Shown piece by piece: positions 48,901 to 60,594 of a stretch of DNA of 64,000 nucleotides. The stretch comes from Cryptomeria japonica. Taxonomy: Eukaryota > Streptophyta > Pinopsida > Cupressales > Cupressaceae. The number at the start of each line of letters is the position of its first letter. Position 1 is the stretch's first letter. Both the position numbers and the translations under genes were made by a program. A model generated the notes under the pieces. That model was not told where the DNA came from. It made no database searches and saw only the letters and a list, made by a program, of their open reading frames with translations. The DNA is taken from contig NC_081415.1 in the NCBI RefSeq assembly GCF_030272615.1, forward strand, positions 193,610,695 to 193,674,694, given 5' to 3'.

Positions 48901-49990
48901 GGTCAAATGATCAAAACATAACGAAATAAACATGCAGAATGCTAAAATATCATTAAAAGACCATTTCACCTTGCTATTTTACCTTCTCCTTCGGATTGAG
49001 CTTGATGAAGTGAAGGCGCCCCTTGATAATGCTCCACTTGATGTGCTCCTTTGATTGCTGGATGTGGATGGCTCTCCAATGTTGTGCACAAATGGAATGG
49101 ATTTGAAAAATGATAAGAATGAGATGATCAAGTTGCCAAGATGATTTCCTGGGCTCAAAAGGGCAGCATAAACTTACTAGATTTTAAGATGTTTAGAATG
49201 AAGGGATGGAGCCCTATTTTATAGGAAGAGTAGAGGAAAACGGATGGCTAGGATGAATTAGAGATGAAGGGATAAGATTTACTTGTGAGCTCACACAAGG
49301 TCCAAGAGAGGGTGTGGAGACCAAGAAATATGCCTTAAAGGCATTTCGTATTTCCACACTCCACAAGATACATTGGAGGAATTAAAAATTCTCCAAAAAA
49401 GGATATCATGGGGACTGGAGGAATAAAAAAGAATTAAAAATTCCCTGGGAGAGGGGATGCCTAGAGGAATGTGTGATTTCAAAAATCTCACATTCACCTA
49501 GGAAAAGAGCATTTAAAGTTAGTGGCTGGATGAAAAGGACAAAGAGTTGACTTTGTGACTAATCATGATGATTAACCATTAACGACTCATTAGGAGGGGG
49601 ATTAGAGGAAATGTTAGGTGGGATTAATATTTGTAGGAGAATTTGACTAGGAGAGAGATTGAGTGGAGGGAATAAAAAATTAGAAGAATAATGTTAAGTG
49701 AGTTTAGGGAGTTTCTAGAAGAATGAATTAAGAAGATGATTTGTAGGAATCATGTAGGCTAACTAATTAATTGAAATTAATTAGCTAAGAGGAAGATTTG
49801 TGAGGATTTGATTTTTTTTAGAAGAATAAAGAAAGAGATTTATTTATTATTAAATAAATCAATCATATGCTATAGTGACAATATTAATTATATTTAATTA
49901 ATATTGAGAGGAATTTGAATTAACATAATTAATTAATTAATTATGCAAGGAATTAAAAGTAATTAAAATAATTATTTTAAAGTGTCTACA
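45955..49990 (-). repeat. Probable 3' LTR of element G (about 4.0 kb)
   Basis: The right edge GTGTCTACA lies directly beside the purine tract, so on the sense strand the LTR starts TGTAGACAC. The left edge is placed at TGTAGTAGTC (45955) because it mirrors the right terminus. With no second LTR visible the left limit is tentative. No gene; it contains a 21-bp tandem array. Confidence 0.5.
46162..46400. repeat. 21-bp tandem array (about 11 units)
   Basis: Units resemble GCATCTAACCATACGGGTTAG and vary at several positions; one unit carries a few extra bases near 46330. Confidence 0.85.
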
Positions 49991-50004
49991 TTTTGCCCCT
50001 CTTT
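49991..50004 (-). promoter_or_regulatory. Polypurine tract of element G
   Basis: Minus strand AAAGAGGGGCAAAA directly upstream of the LTR start TGTAGACAC; primes plus-strand synthesis. Confidence 0.7.
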
Positions 50005-50214
50005 GAAGCGAGGTGTGATGACACATTGATTCAAAGAATAATCTTGTTTTGATGCTAATATTGGTTTGAGAGGATGCCCCAACTTTTGATTGATATATTA
50101 TGGTATGGTGATGCCCCCTCGAGAGATCAAATGAGGTATTTGATCTTTGGAGTTTTGCAAAATTGATATCCCGATAGATTTGATTTGATTCGATTAATAA
50201 GATCTAGATTCAGT

Positions 50215-50993
50215 CTGGTTTCAAGAAAAATTCATCTTGTATAAGACAAAGATGATCAAAGTGTCTAGTTTCAGGAAGGATTCATCCTGTATAAGACATG
50301 ATTGATCACAATATCTGGTTTCAGGAAGGATTCATCTTGTATAAGACATGATCGGAGTGTCTGGTTTCAGGAAGGATACATCCTGTATAAGACATGACTG
50401 ATCACAATGTCTGGTTTCACGAAGGATTCATCCTATATAAGACATGATCAGAGTGTCTGGTTTCAGGAAGGATACATCCTGTATAAGACATGACTGATCA
50501 CAACGTCTGGTTTCAGGAAGGATTCATCCTGTATAAGACATGATCAGATCACAACGTTTGGTTTCAGGAAGGATTCATCCTGTACAAGACATGACTGATC
50601 ACAACGTCTGGTTTCAAGAAGGATTCATCCTATATAAGACATGATTAGATCACAACGTCTGGTTTCAGGAAGGATTCATCCTGTATAAGACATGATTGAT
50701 CACAAGGTCTGGTTTCAGGAAGGATTCATCCTATATAAGACATGATCAGATCACAACGTTTGGTTTCAGGAAGGATTCATCCTGTACAAGACATGACTGA
50801 TCACAACGTTTGGTTTCAAGAAGGATTCATCCTATATAAGACATGATTAGATCACAACGTCTGGTTTCAGGAAGGATTCATCCTGTATAAGACATGATTG
50901 ATCACAAGGTCTGGTTTCAGGAAGGATTCATCCTATATAAGACATGATTGGAGTGTCTGGTTTCAGGAAGGATACATCCTGTATAAGACATGA
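50215..50993. repeat. 46-51-bp tandem array (16 units) in the 3' UTR of G
   Basis: Each unit begins CTGGTTTCAGGAAGGATTCA and continues through TCCTGTATAAGACATGA to a TGATCA-containing variable end. Three length classes (46, 50 and 51 bp) alternate. Four-unit blocks 50507-50708 and 50709-50910 (202 bp each) differ at only about two positions. Each unit has the small inverted repeat AGGAT-TC-ATCCT. Confidence 0.93.
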
Positions 50994-52140
50994 ATCTGAA
51001 TCAGAATTGATTATGTGAGGAAAAAAAATAGACGAAGAAAAATTAAGGTGGAAGGGATAGATGAGGAACAAATATGAAGTAGTCGTGAGGTATTTGGAAA
51101 GAAGAATACGAGATGCGAGACCGTGGAGGAAAATGGGGGCAATTGAGAACTCCATGGGATTATTGAGTTTAGGATTTGATGGAATGATGGTGAGATTTTG
51201 TGCACAACAAATGTGGAGAGCCAACCTAGTTTGATGTTTCCCTGAGTGACTTGCACCATTGATTATAGAAATCAGGATGCCATGAGAAACATAGGGCATG
51301 GACTGACTCTGTAGACAAACGGGAATTTCTTGCACACAACAATGCAAGTGTTAAGAAACACTAATACAGAGTTGTGGGTTCGTGCAAGGAAACCCTCAAA
51401 CACACCAATACCTCTTGTACACAAGAAGGTAAGTGTTGATAAACACTAGTACCAGGTCACCGATTTATACAAGAAGGATCCAAAACATGCCATACTATGA
51501 AATATGCCCCAGCATGCACCTATCATAACGTACCTGGATATGGAAGAACCTAGGCAGTCGTAAATAGTGGCAGTCATATGGTAAAAGATGCAAGCCTATA
51601 TGAAAAGATCTAACAAAATCTAACAAGTCTCTTCCTTGCGACCACATGATACCTCTTGCCAAGAGTAGAACTAGGATGGACTTGGGATTATTTCTCAAGA
51701 CTTCTTGAAGCTTACACATAGAGGCATAAAATCTCAGTTTCAATGGGACATTCCTTGTTCATGACTCAGGCGAAGACTTCATCATCATACACATGTTTTA
51801 TTGGGAGGTAGAAAAGAAGGAATGTTGCACATGGGTGGGCTAGATGGAAGATGATTTGTAGTATCGACATGATAGATAGTGGATCCGATTATTTATCTTG
51901 GCATCTGCACAGAGGTTTTCACCAAAGTACTTGTCCATAGCGCCACCAAGTGGTTTTCACTAATGGACGAATTGTTTTTTCTTTCTTTTTCTAATTTTTT
52001 AATTTTTTTGTGTCATAAGGTGCCTGTTTGCCAGGTTTTCACCAAAGTGACGATTTTTTCAGGATCCTTTTCTCATTTTTTTTTTTTTCAATTTTTCTTG
52101 ATTTTTTTTTTTTTTTTGACAATTTAAGACTTTCTGAGGA
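50994..52140 (-). other. 3' UTR of element G
   Basis: No gene is supported. Long T-runs near 51970-52115 and repeated GGTTTTCACCAAAGT-type motifs are visible. Confidence 0.55.
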
Positions 52141-53830
52141 CTAAGCATAAAATCTTTTGAGGTGCATGATATTCATTGGATCATCCAAAGGATCGCCTTC
52201 AGGAGTAGCCAACTGATAAGCTCCTAATCCATATTTCGCTATGATTACATATGGTCCAAGCCAATTAGGCTCAAACTTGCCTTTCTTTTCTCTTTCTTGT
52301 AGATTTTTTTGATTTTGAGGACAAGATCACCAACTTGGAATTCTTGGGTTCTGAATTTTTTTATGATAACTCATGCGCTGACGGTTTTGATATACTCGAA
52401 GATGATTCAAGGCCTTGAGGTGCCTTTCATCTAACAATTCTAGCTCTTATAAGCGGGCAATTCTGTATTCTTCCTCTGGTAGGATGTTTTGTAGCGATAC
52501 CCTTAGAGAGGGGATCTCGATCTCAAGGGGAAGGATGGCTTCAGAACCAAATATTAGGGAATAAGGAGTGGCATCTGTGGGGGTGCGGATGGAGGTGCGG
52601 TAGGCCCACAATGCAGGATGGATTTGGAGGTGCCAATCACGGCCTGCTTCATTGACTGTCTTTTTGAGGATTTTTATTAGGGTTTTATTAGAAGCCTCAG
52701 CTTGGCCATTGCCTTGGGGGTAATATGGAGTGGAGAGGCGGTGTTGGATGCTGAATTTTTGGCAGAGTTCTTTGACATCCTGGTTCTTAAATTGTTTACC
52801 ATTATCTGTGATGATAACTTTTGGGATGCCATATCGGCAAATTAGGTAGTTCAGGATGAATTTGGATATTTGCTTGCTGGTGGTGAAAGTAAGAGGGATA
52901 TTGATCAGGATTAAATTGGGAAAATATTGAAATCTAATTTTTTTCAAAATTTTCTATGTTTTAGTAAATTGCAATATTGAGGGTCTTCGGTGCATTTTTG
53001 GACAAATGTTGTGGCATCTTCGATGTTTCCGAAATTTGGTTCTAGATTATTTGAATACCTTTCCAACGCATCAAACGGTTTGTAATTCGGAGCTAGGATG
53101 AGAAAGTTATGCCTTCTCAAAGTGGACTGAAATTTTATATTTAGTTTTTTTGATAATTTTGATAGTTTTAGTAGTTTAATTGTAATAAACATTATGGTGA
53201 CTCTTCGTTTCAATTCCAAGGGATTTGTGTGACCCTTGGGATACATTCGACTTGTATAAACTCCAATTTTGAATAGAATGGAGACAGTTTTTGGTTTGCA
53301 ATCCTCTTGTTGTCAATTTCTTTTTGTGTTGAAATCTACAATACCGCAAGTATCACACTAGGTATTGTAATCTGGTTTTCATAAATCAGATCAGATATCC
53401 TCTACCCACTTGGTGAATTATTCAGTGGTGGTGATAATTAATTTATGTCCGTTGGAAGATGAAGGGTGGATTTTCCCAATGAGATTGAGCCCCCACTATG
53501 AGAAGGGCCATGGTGTAATGAATGGCTGCAATTCTTGTGACGGTGCATGAATCTTGTCACCATGCTGCTAGCAAGGGATGCATTTCTTCACATAATTGTA
53601 TGCATCTTCTTCCATTTTAGGCCAATAGTATCTTGTTCTCAAAAAAAATTTAGCCAATGTGAGTCCACTTGAGTGTGCCCCACAGATACCCTCGTGTACT
53701 TTGCATAATGCCCATTCTGCTTCTTGTTTATCTAAACACCATAGGAGGGAACCATCAAAATGCCTTCTGAACAAGGTGTCTACAAGGCTGGTGTAACGGG
53801 CACATCAGCGGATGAAGGTTTGTTGTTGGG
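52141..53830 (-). pseudogene. Integrase of element G, split by a solo LTR
   Basis: The zinc-binding part (VHEGICGAHSSG, then YNYVKKCIPC) is at 53568-53774. The core starts WGLNLIGKI, with the first catalytic Asp changed to Asn, and reaches FTKWVEDI at 53400, where a 492-bp insertion intervenes. It resumes PLTFTTSKQ at 52896 and has VIITDNGKQF (Asp kept) and NGQAEASNK (Glu kept). After a stop at 52447 the C-terminal part reads FEPNWLGPYVI and ends at TAG 52141-52143. Stops near 53420, 53490 and 53565 add damage. Confidence 0.88.
52902..53393. repeat. Solo LTR (492 bp) inserted in integrase
   Basis: Begins TGATC and ends GATCA, with the target duplication GATAT at 52897-52901 and 53394-53398. 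Removing it would rejoin the integrase reading frame. It contains no internal region, so it is the product of LTR-LTR recombination. No relative is in the window. Confidence 0.85.
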
Positions 53831-54044
53831 TTTTGGTGAGGTGTGGGGGAATAGTGTTGTCCTTGAGGAAAGCGAAGGTTTCTTGGTACCAAGGGGACTT
53901 GGGACCAATGAGAACACACACCATTTCATACTCTGGTAGGTCGTATGCCAGTATAAACAATTGCTCGACCAAGAACTCACACTTCTGACTGTGTGCTGGC
54001 ATTTGAAGGAGGGAGCCAATGGTGACCATTGCATCTGCTGCCCT

Positions 54045-55195
54045 GTTGTTTATTCATGGGATTTGGTCAAACTTGATTGCCGTGAAATGTTGCTTGAGAT
54101 CTTCAACCATGGTACAGTAGGAAATGAGTTTATCATCTTTTTTATGGTATTCATCATTGACTTGTTTTATGATGAGTTGGGAATCGCCATAGACTTGTAA
54201 TTCCTTTATTTTCCAATGAATAGCCAAGTGTAAACCTGTGATGAGGGCCCCGTATTCTACTATGTTATTGGTACATGCAAAGGCTATCTTGTATGATTTG
54301 GGGATGCCATCTCCTTGAGGTGTGACCAATAATATTCCTGCCCTTGATCCATTTTGAGTGTAGGAGCCATCAAAATACAATTTCCATGTGGAGGATGTGG
54401 TAACAGTCATAATGAACTCATCTGGTAATTTTGTGAGAAGAGGATGGTCGCCTAGAAGTGGAGCTTCAGCCAACTGATCTGCAATGACTTGTCCCTTGAT
54501 TGTCTTTCTGTCCACATATTCAATGTCAAACTCGCTTAAGAGTATGACTCATTTGGCAGTTCTACTAGTGAGAGCAACTTTGGACAAGAGATATTTAAGT
54601 GGATCAATTTTAGCAATTAATTTTGTCTTATTATTTAGCATATAGTGTTGTAGTTTCTGTGTGCTGAACATTAATTCCAAACATGCTCTTTCAATAGGGG
54701 TGTAATTGAGTTCATATCCTACCAATGTCCGACTGATGTAGTAAATGGCGTGTTCCTTCCATTGATCATCTGTTTGCGCCAATAATGCCCCCAATGCCAT
54801 TGCAGTAGGACATATATACAAAATAAGGGGTTTTCCAGGAGCAGGAGGCATCAATACGGGAGGTGATGCTAGATATTCTTTTAATTTCTCAAAGGCTTTT
54901 TGACATAGGCAATCCCATTTAAATTTTGTGTCTTTATGCAATAGGTGTGCAAATGGATGGCACTTGTCTGCTAGCTGTGAAATGAAATGCCTAATAGACT
55001 GGAGTTTTCCCTGGAGACTGCATAGTTGTCTGAGTGTTTTTGGTGGAGGTATTTTCATAATAGCTTTTACCTTTGTGGGATCAACCTCGATGCCTCTACG
55101 AGAAACAATGAATCTCAATAGTTTTCCCGATGTGACGCCAAACATACACTTTTTGGGATTTAGGCGCAACTTGTATTTTTCCAATCTTTCAAAGA
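54045..55195 (-). pseudogene. RT C-terminus, RNase H and second RNase H of element G
   Basis: At 54549-55184 the frame reads KCMFGVTSGKLLRF (reverse transcriptase thumb) and continues into a gypsy RNase H with the family Asp position replaced (LILYICPTAMALGALLAQ) and YTPIERACLELMF. After one stop, 54054-54515 carries a second RNase H: KLYFDGSYTQNGSRAG, NNIVEYGALITG and VYGDSQLI, with the Asp-Glu-Asp triad intact. Having both copies is diagnostic of the Tat lineage. Confidence 0.85.
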
Positions 55196-57571
55196 TCTGT
55201 TTTAGAATGTCTTGTCTTGGATTTTCCTAGCAGATCATCCACGTAGTCCTCCATAATTTTGTGCAAGAGGTCATGAAAAATTGTTGTCATTTCCCATTGA
55301 TACGTAGCTCCAGCATTTTTAAGGCCAAAAGGCATGACCTGATAACAGAAAGTACCCCATGGTGTTGTGAATGCAGTTTTATGTTGATCCTCATCTGCTA
55401 TCCTGATTTGGTTGTATCTAGAAAACCCATCCATTAGCGATAACATTTCATGTCCTACTATAAGGTCCACAATCATATCTATATTAGGGAGTGGGAAATC
55501 ATCTTTAGGACAAGCTATATTTAGATCTCGAAAATTTGTGTAGATGTGGATGCCCCCAACAGGTTTACTGATAGGTACAATGTTGGAGACCCATTCAGCA
55601 TAATCTATTGGTTTGATAAATTTTGTGTCTAACAACTTTTGGAGTTCCGCCTTCACTAGGAGTGCAATATGTGGGTGCATTTTGTGCAATTTTTGTTTTA
55701 CAGGTTTTGTATCTGGGCGGACGGCGAGATTGTGAAACACCAAGGCAGGGTCCAACCCTGGCATATCGGAATAGGACCATGCAAAATTGATTTTTACCTC
55801 TGTAAGGAAGTTGATGAAGTCTCGTTTCTCGATTTCTGTGAGGGATTTGGCAATGAGCACATCTTTTGGAATGACCTCGGTGCCCCTGTTGATGTTGTCT
55901 ATTTCTTCTATCAGCAAATTTGATTTGTCTTGTAGAAGGTAACCAATGGTAGGGAGGTCAAATCCTTCATTGTCAAGTGCATTTTCCAGGTTTTCACTTT
56001 CAACTACGCCCTTTGTTTTTATTTCTTGTTCATCCAAAGGTGCCTCAGGGAGGTTTTCACCTAGGGAATCATATCTTTTTCTTTTATTATCTTTTTTGTG
56101 GCTAAGGGAATTGACCTGACTACCAAAGTATCCCTTTTCGTGTAGTTTAATACCCTCGATTCTACTACAATCTTCCATATTTTGCGTTGTTAGGAGAGCA
56201 ATGAGAGCATTATTGTCGATGTAGATATCTAAAGTGGGTTTGTCTTGTTGGCCCCAGTCAATGAGTTCAGGATGGACAAGATGTAGCTCATGTGAAGTGG
56301 GAGGGGTTATGGGGGTGATGGTATTGATATAAGTGTCCAAGAAGATATCTTTCTCATATTCATAAGGCATTTCATGGAATTCCTCTTCGTCAACACTTTC
56401 GATATCCGAAGAAGGACTAGAAGGGGCACCAATGATAGTAATCTTAGGCACCAAGGTGTACCCCAAGCCTATGTTGTATCTGTAGGAGATAGGATTTATG
56501 GGTGTTTTTCTTCCTTTCTCCTCTGGTCCCAGACCATGTCCTTTGTAACCCATTTTTTCAACTATGGCAGATGCTTTTGGGTATATTTCTTTGGATATTC
56601 TTGTTGGATCTTCATCTTCTTCCCAATACAGCCATGAAGAGATATCTGCTTCGAGGCTCTCATTATCAAGTGGGCCCCATTGCTGGAAGGTAGTGTTTTG
56701 GCATTGCATGACTAGTTTTGGGTCCTTTTTTATCTTTTTTGGTTTGCCAAATGACTTAGGAGAGAGAGGGAGGTTTCCTATTAATAAGACGTCCTCCAAT
56801 TTGTATTCTCCACAGCCATTGTCCAAGATTTTGATTTGATTATCTGGTTGGGATGATGTGGAGGCAACATTTGATGTGTCAGATGGAGGCGTTGGCAAGG
56901 GTCTATTTAGTGGAAAATGATATGGATACTTCCCCTCTAATAGTTTGCAATATTGAAAAGTTTGGGGATCACCTTTGATAGTGATCTCTCTTCCGTTATA
57001 GGGGAATTTGATGCATTGGTGATAGGTGCAGGGTATGGCCTGCAAGGAATGAATCCATGGCCTCTCGAGGAGAATGTTGTAGGGGAGATCAAGATCTAGT
57101 ACTTGGCAAGGGGTTTCAATTGTAATGGGGCCCACTTGAAGAGGTAAGGTGATCGTGCCCTTTGAAATTCTTTCTGCATCATCATATGCCTTTATTGTGA
57201 TCCTTCCTGATGTGTCTATCAGATCCTCAGAAAGTTCCAATTGTTTAATTAATCTGTATGTACGCAGATTAAGCCCGGATCCACAGTCTATCAGGATACG
57301 TTTGACCTTGTGCTTGTGGATAAGAGCTTCGATGTGTAAAGGTTTGTTATGGTCTTCATCTACAGGAGCATCTTTGGAGTTAAATACAATGTGTTGTTGG
57401 GCAGTAAGGTTTCCAATGAGGCCTTGGAATTGGGTGGCGTTGATGTTATCTGGAATGCACGATTGGAGAAGGGCTTGTTCCAAAATTTCTTTATGGATCG
57501 GGGAGGTCTTGAGAAGTTCCAAAATGGAGATCTACGCGGGTGTCTTCCTAAGTTGGTCAAGGAGGTCATAT
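55189..57571 (-). pseudogene. Protease, G-patch and reverse transcriptase of element G
   Basis: An open run of 777 codons from 57522, in the same frame as gag but separated by stops at about 57569 and 57524-57530. Numbered from 57522, the protease box is LIDCGSGLN near residue 79. A G-patch motif, ASAIVEKMGYKGHGLGPEEK, lies at about 317-336. Acidic linkers follow. Reverse transcriptase spans about 590-777, with NFRDLN, MDGFSRYNQI, MPFGLKNAGATYQ and the catalytic YVDD near 760. A frameshift at about 55200 separates the thumb. The G-patch would bind nucleic acid. Confidence 0.88.
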
Positions 57572-59807
57572 CAGTAGGTGGAAGTCATGGGTGGGGGGTT
57601 TGGTGGGGGAGGAACTCCTTGGATGGTGACTCTTCCTCGGTGTGTAGTTGCATTGCAGTCATTCTGGAAATGGGAGGTGGAAGGTGTGGCACCTTGAATG
57701 ACTATCCGAGTAGGATTTGGTCTGCTTTGGGAAGAAGGAGGATTAACTCCTTGGATGGTTATGACATTGACATTATTGTCTGCAGGTTCAATTCGACCTA
57801 CCAAAAAATCAAAACCAGTTACGTGATTAGCATAGTCATAACCCATTGCGTTAGATGATGAGCCTTTTCCTTTATCATGCTTCGGGAAGGGTTCCTGGTA
57901 CATTTTGAGTTTGTCATTGTTATTACCAGGTTTTGTATTTGCTACTTCAATCTCACCTCTATCAATGGGATCTTGTATGTAGATCTTTAGTTTCATACAC
58001 TTTTGTGTATCATGTCCCTTGATATGATGGTATTCACAATACTCATTTTCATTATACCATCTTGGTTTAGGTTGATTGGGGTCAAATGGGTGAGTGATTG
58101 GAAAAACCACTATACCTGCTTGGACAAGTTTTTGAAACACCACTTCAATAGGCTCAACCAGAGGAGTGAAATCTCTTGGAGTCCTGTTATTCAATCGGGG
58201 TGGTCGTCCCTGGATTGAGACATTGTTGTGAGGTTTTTGGGATTGATTTTGGTTGTTGAATTGATGATTGTTGGTGGTGGATTTTGGGGGAGCGGCCACG
58301 GTTTGGACCCGCTTTGCATCAGTAATACCATCAATGACCACATTTTTGTTTTTGGACCAGAATTTTGGCTTATCATTATAATAAGAGGAAGAACTTTGTG
58401 TTGATTTCTGGTAATGTTTCAAGGTTCCTTCCTCCAACAAGACACGTTCGAGGGTGAGGCCCTTATCTGTCAATTTTTGGAAGGATTTGATACATTGAGA
58501 TATTAAAAGTCTTGAAAGTTCAGGCGCCAAGTTATTTTGGAATAGTTCAATTTGATGTTGTTCTGGCATGTCCCATTGAAATTTCTTGATAAGATGTCAC
58601 CATCTTTGTAGGAAATTGGCGAAGGTTTCTCCGGGCCTTTGTTTTGTATTACATAGGTCCATCATAGAAACATCATTACCCATGTTGTATGCATAGTGGG
58701 CCACAAATTTTTTTGCCAAGTCTGGAAAAGAGACAATGGAACCTCATGGTAAAGATGAGAACCATGCCAAGGCGTCTCCTGTGAGACTCTTGGGAAAGAG
58801 TCTGTGAAGATAAAGGTCACTATAGGAGACTTCTTGGCATAAGATGTGGAATTCTCAAACATGATCGTGGGGGTCTCCTTTGCCTTCATACTTGGTGAAT
58901 TTAGGAATCTCAAATCTTGAGGGATATGATGCAACTGATATAGATGAGTCGTAAGGACAAGGGCAAAACTTTTCAAATGAGTAAGTTTTCCTTTTATTAG
59001 TCCTTTGTTTCATGTCCTTGATGATATTCTTCATGTCTTGAATTTCCTTGATGAGGTCTTGTTGTGGACTTTGATATTGATGAATTGTATTTGCCCCAAG
59101 AATTGGATGAACCAAAGAAGGTGCACCACCACCAATATATTGATATGATGAGGAGGTGGGAACGTGGGATGTGATGACCGATGTCCCTAGGGTTTGAGGG
59201 ATAGTTAGTTACGATCTGCCAACTGTTGTGATGGGATTGAATACGGCCTGGATAAAATTTGTGACATCGTTGGGAGGAAGGGAAGTTTGTGGAATAGAAA
59301 TTTGTGATTGAATAGAAGGAGGTGGTATAGAAGTTTGTTGGAGAATGGATGAGATCGGATTTGATAGTGGTATGGTGGGAGGTACCACGGGTGGCATTGA
59401 TTGAGCTTGGATGATTGATGGGGCTACAATTGATTGAGTTTGAATAGTAGGTGCAACACTTTGTGTGGGAGCGAGTCTCCTTGTGGTTGTTGGGTAAGAG
59501 CGGATCTATTAAATTCAGGCGGAAGTTGAGCTCCATGTTCAAGGAGAGTTTTCAGAAGTGCAGTAGGATTATGTTTAATAAACTTTTCTATCATCTGTTG
59601 GTTATAAGAATCTGCTAGGAAAGTTTGCACTTCCGGATAAAGTTCATCTTGGTTAACCATGTCAAAATTTTGACTTTGATCTCAATCGCTAGGTTGCCCA
59701 CTTTGTGTATGAGCTTGCATGGGATCTTCATATAGGACACCAATGTCTGGCATGCCATATTGTTGTCCAGCCATCTTTTTCTTTTGGGATCGAGTTTGAC
59801 CATACAT
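57571..59807 (-). pseudogene. Gag of element G
   Basis: ATG 59807 (MYGQTRSQKKK) lies just after the leader repeats. The frame passes a stop at about 59682 and several shifts (58570-59500). Recognisable parts: QTFLADSYNQQMIEKFIKH (59580-59640), PSRFEIPKFTKYEGKGDP (58860-58920, the start of the gag core) and EQHQIELFQNNLAPEL (58520-58569). The unbroken 332-codon end includes NEYCEYHHIKGHDTQKCMKL, a Cys-His-His-Cys knuckle typical of Tat gags. It would form the particle and bind RNA. Confidence 0.82.
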
Positions 59808-59810
59808 GAT

Positions 59811-59970
59811 ATTTGTGATGAAAAGACTTAGGAAAAATGTGATGAAAGGACTTAATAAATTTGTGATGAAAGGATTTAAGAAATTTGTGATGAAAGGACT
59901 TGAGAAATTTGTGATGAAGGATTTGAGAAATTTGTGATGAAAGGACTTGAGAAATTTGTGATGATTGATG
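59811..59970. repeat. 24-bp tandem array in the leader of G (about 6 units)
   Basis: Units resemble AATTTGTGATGAAAGGACTT with GAGA before the next, with small length changes, directly upstream of the gag ATG. Confidence 0.88.
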
Positions 59971-60594
59971 AAGAAGGTATTGTAGTGATGGTTTAGAAGA
60001 AACTTGATAACTAGGTTGTCTTTGACATGAATACGACTCAATGGAGGATTGATTTGAATGGCAAGTTGTATGAAGGGATATGACCACCCTGATTTGGACG
60101 ATAATAGGTGTTTCAAAGGACAAACTTGAATGTTGACGTATAGGATAAACTCTTAGCTTCTCTCTTGGGCTTATGAAAAATGGGACGGACAAAGTTTTGA
60201 TGCAATTTTGGACTTTGTTTGGGTAATGACTTGGACAATTGTTTGTGTCTTGACAAATGTTTTTGCAAAGTGTTTGGGGATAGTGATGTGTTTTTAGTCT
60301 ACTCTTGGCAAGTATGTATCAAACAAAGCAAACACAGTGATCAAATGCATATTATATCAAAGACACTCATGCTCATATACAACATTCTTAAGGCTAGCAA
60401 GGACAATAGTCATTGAATCCCAATTGGTTTCCCATACACACTTACCCAAAGCAGACACTTAGATGCTTGACCCCACTGGCTCCCCTCCATGACACTCACT
60501 TCTTGGGGCAGCCAAGCATCAATTCCCATGAAAACTCCTCATGGCGAACTTTGTGTCTCTACTAAGGGTCGTAAGAATATGGGTCATTTCAGAG
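59971..60594 (-). other. 5' leader of element G
   Basis: No gene and no recognised primer site before element C interrupts at 60595. The 5' LTR would lie beyond C. Confidence 0.5.

Larger units (their letters stand above)
45955..60594 (-). mobile_element. Element G: Tat/Ogre-type Ty3/gypsy retrotransposon
   Basis: Minus-strand order: 5' leader (59808-60594, 5' LTR beyond the insertion of C), gag, protease, G-patch, reverse transcriptase, RNase H, a second (archaeal-like) RNase H, integrase, long 3' UTR with tandem repeats, purine tract, 3' LTR. The duplicate RNase H, long leaders and 3' UTR arrays mark the Tat lineage. It is interrupted by a solo LTR in the integrase and by element C in the leader. 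Many stops. Confidence 0.85.

Noticed and set aside
50215-50993. CRISPR-like array of regularly spaced repeats
   Set aside because: Whole units are repeated, the parts between conserved blocks are not unique spacers, and the setting is a plant retrotransposon 3' UTR.
52944-53246. Minus-strand ORF of 100 aa
   Set aside because: Lies wholly inside the solo LTR; no homologous protein motif.
59682-60192. Minus-strand ORFs rich in repeated HKFLKSF-type units
   Set aside because: Translation of the 24-bp non-coding repeats upstream of the gag start, not a gene.
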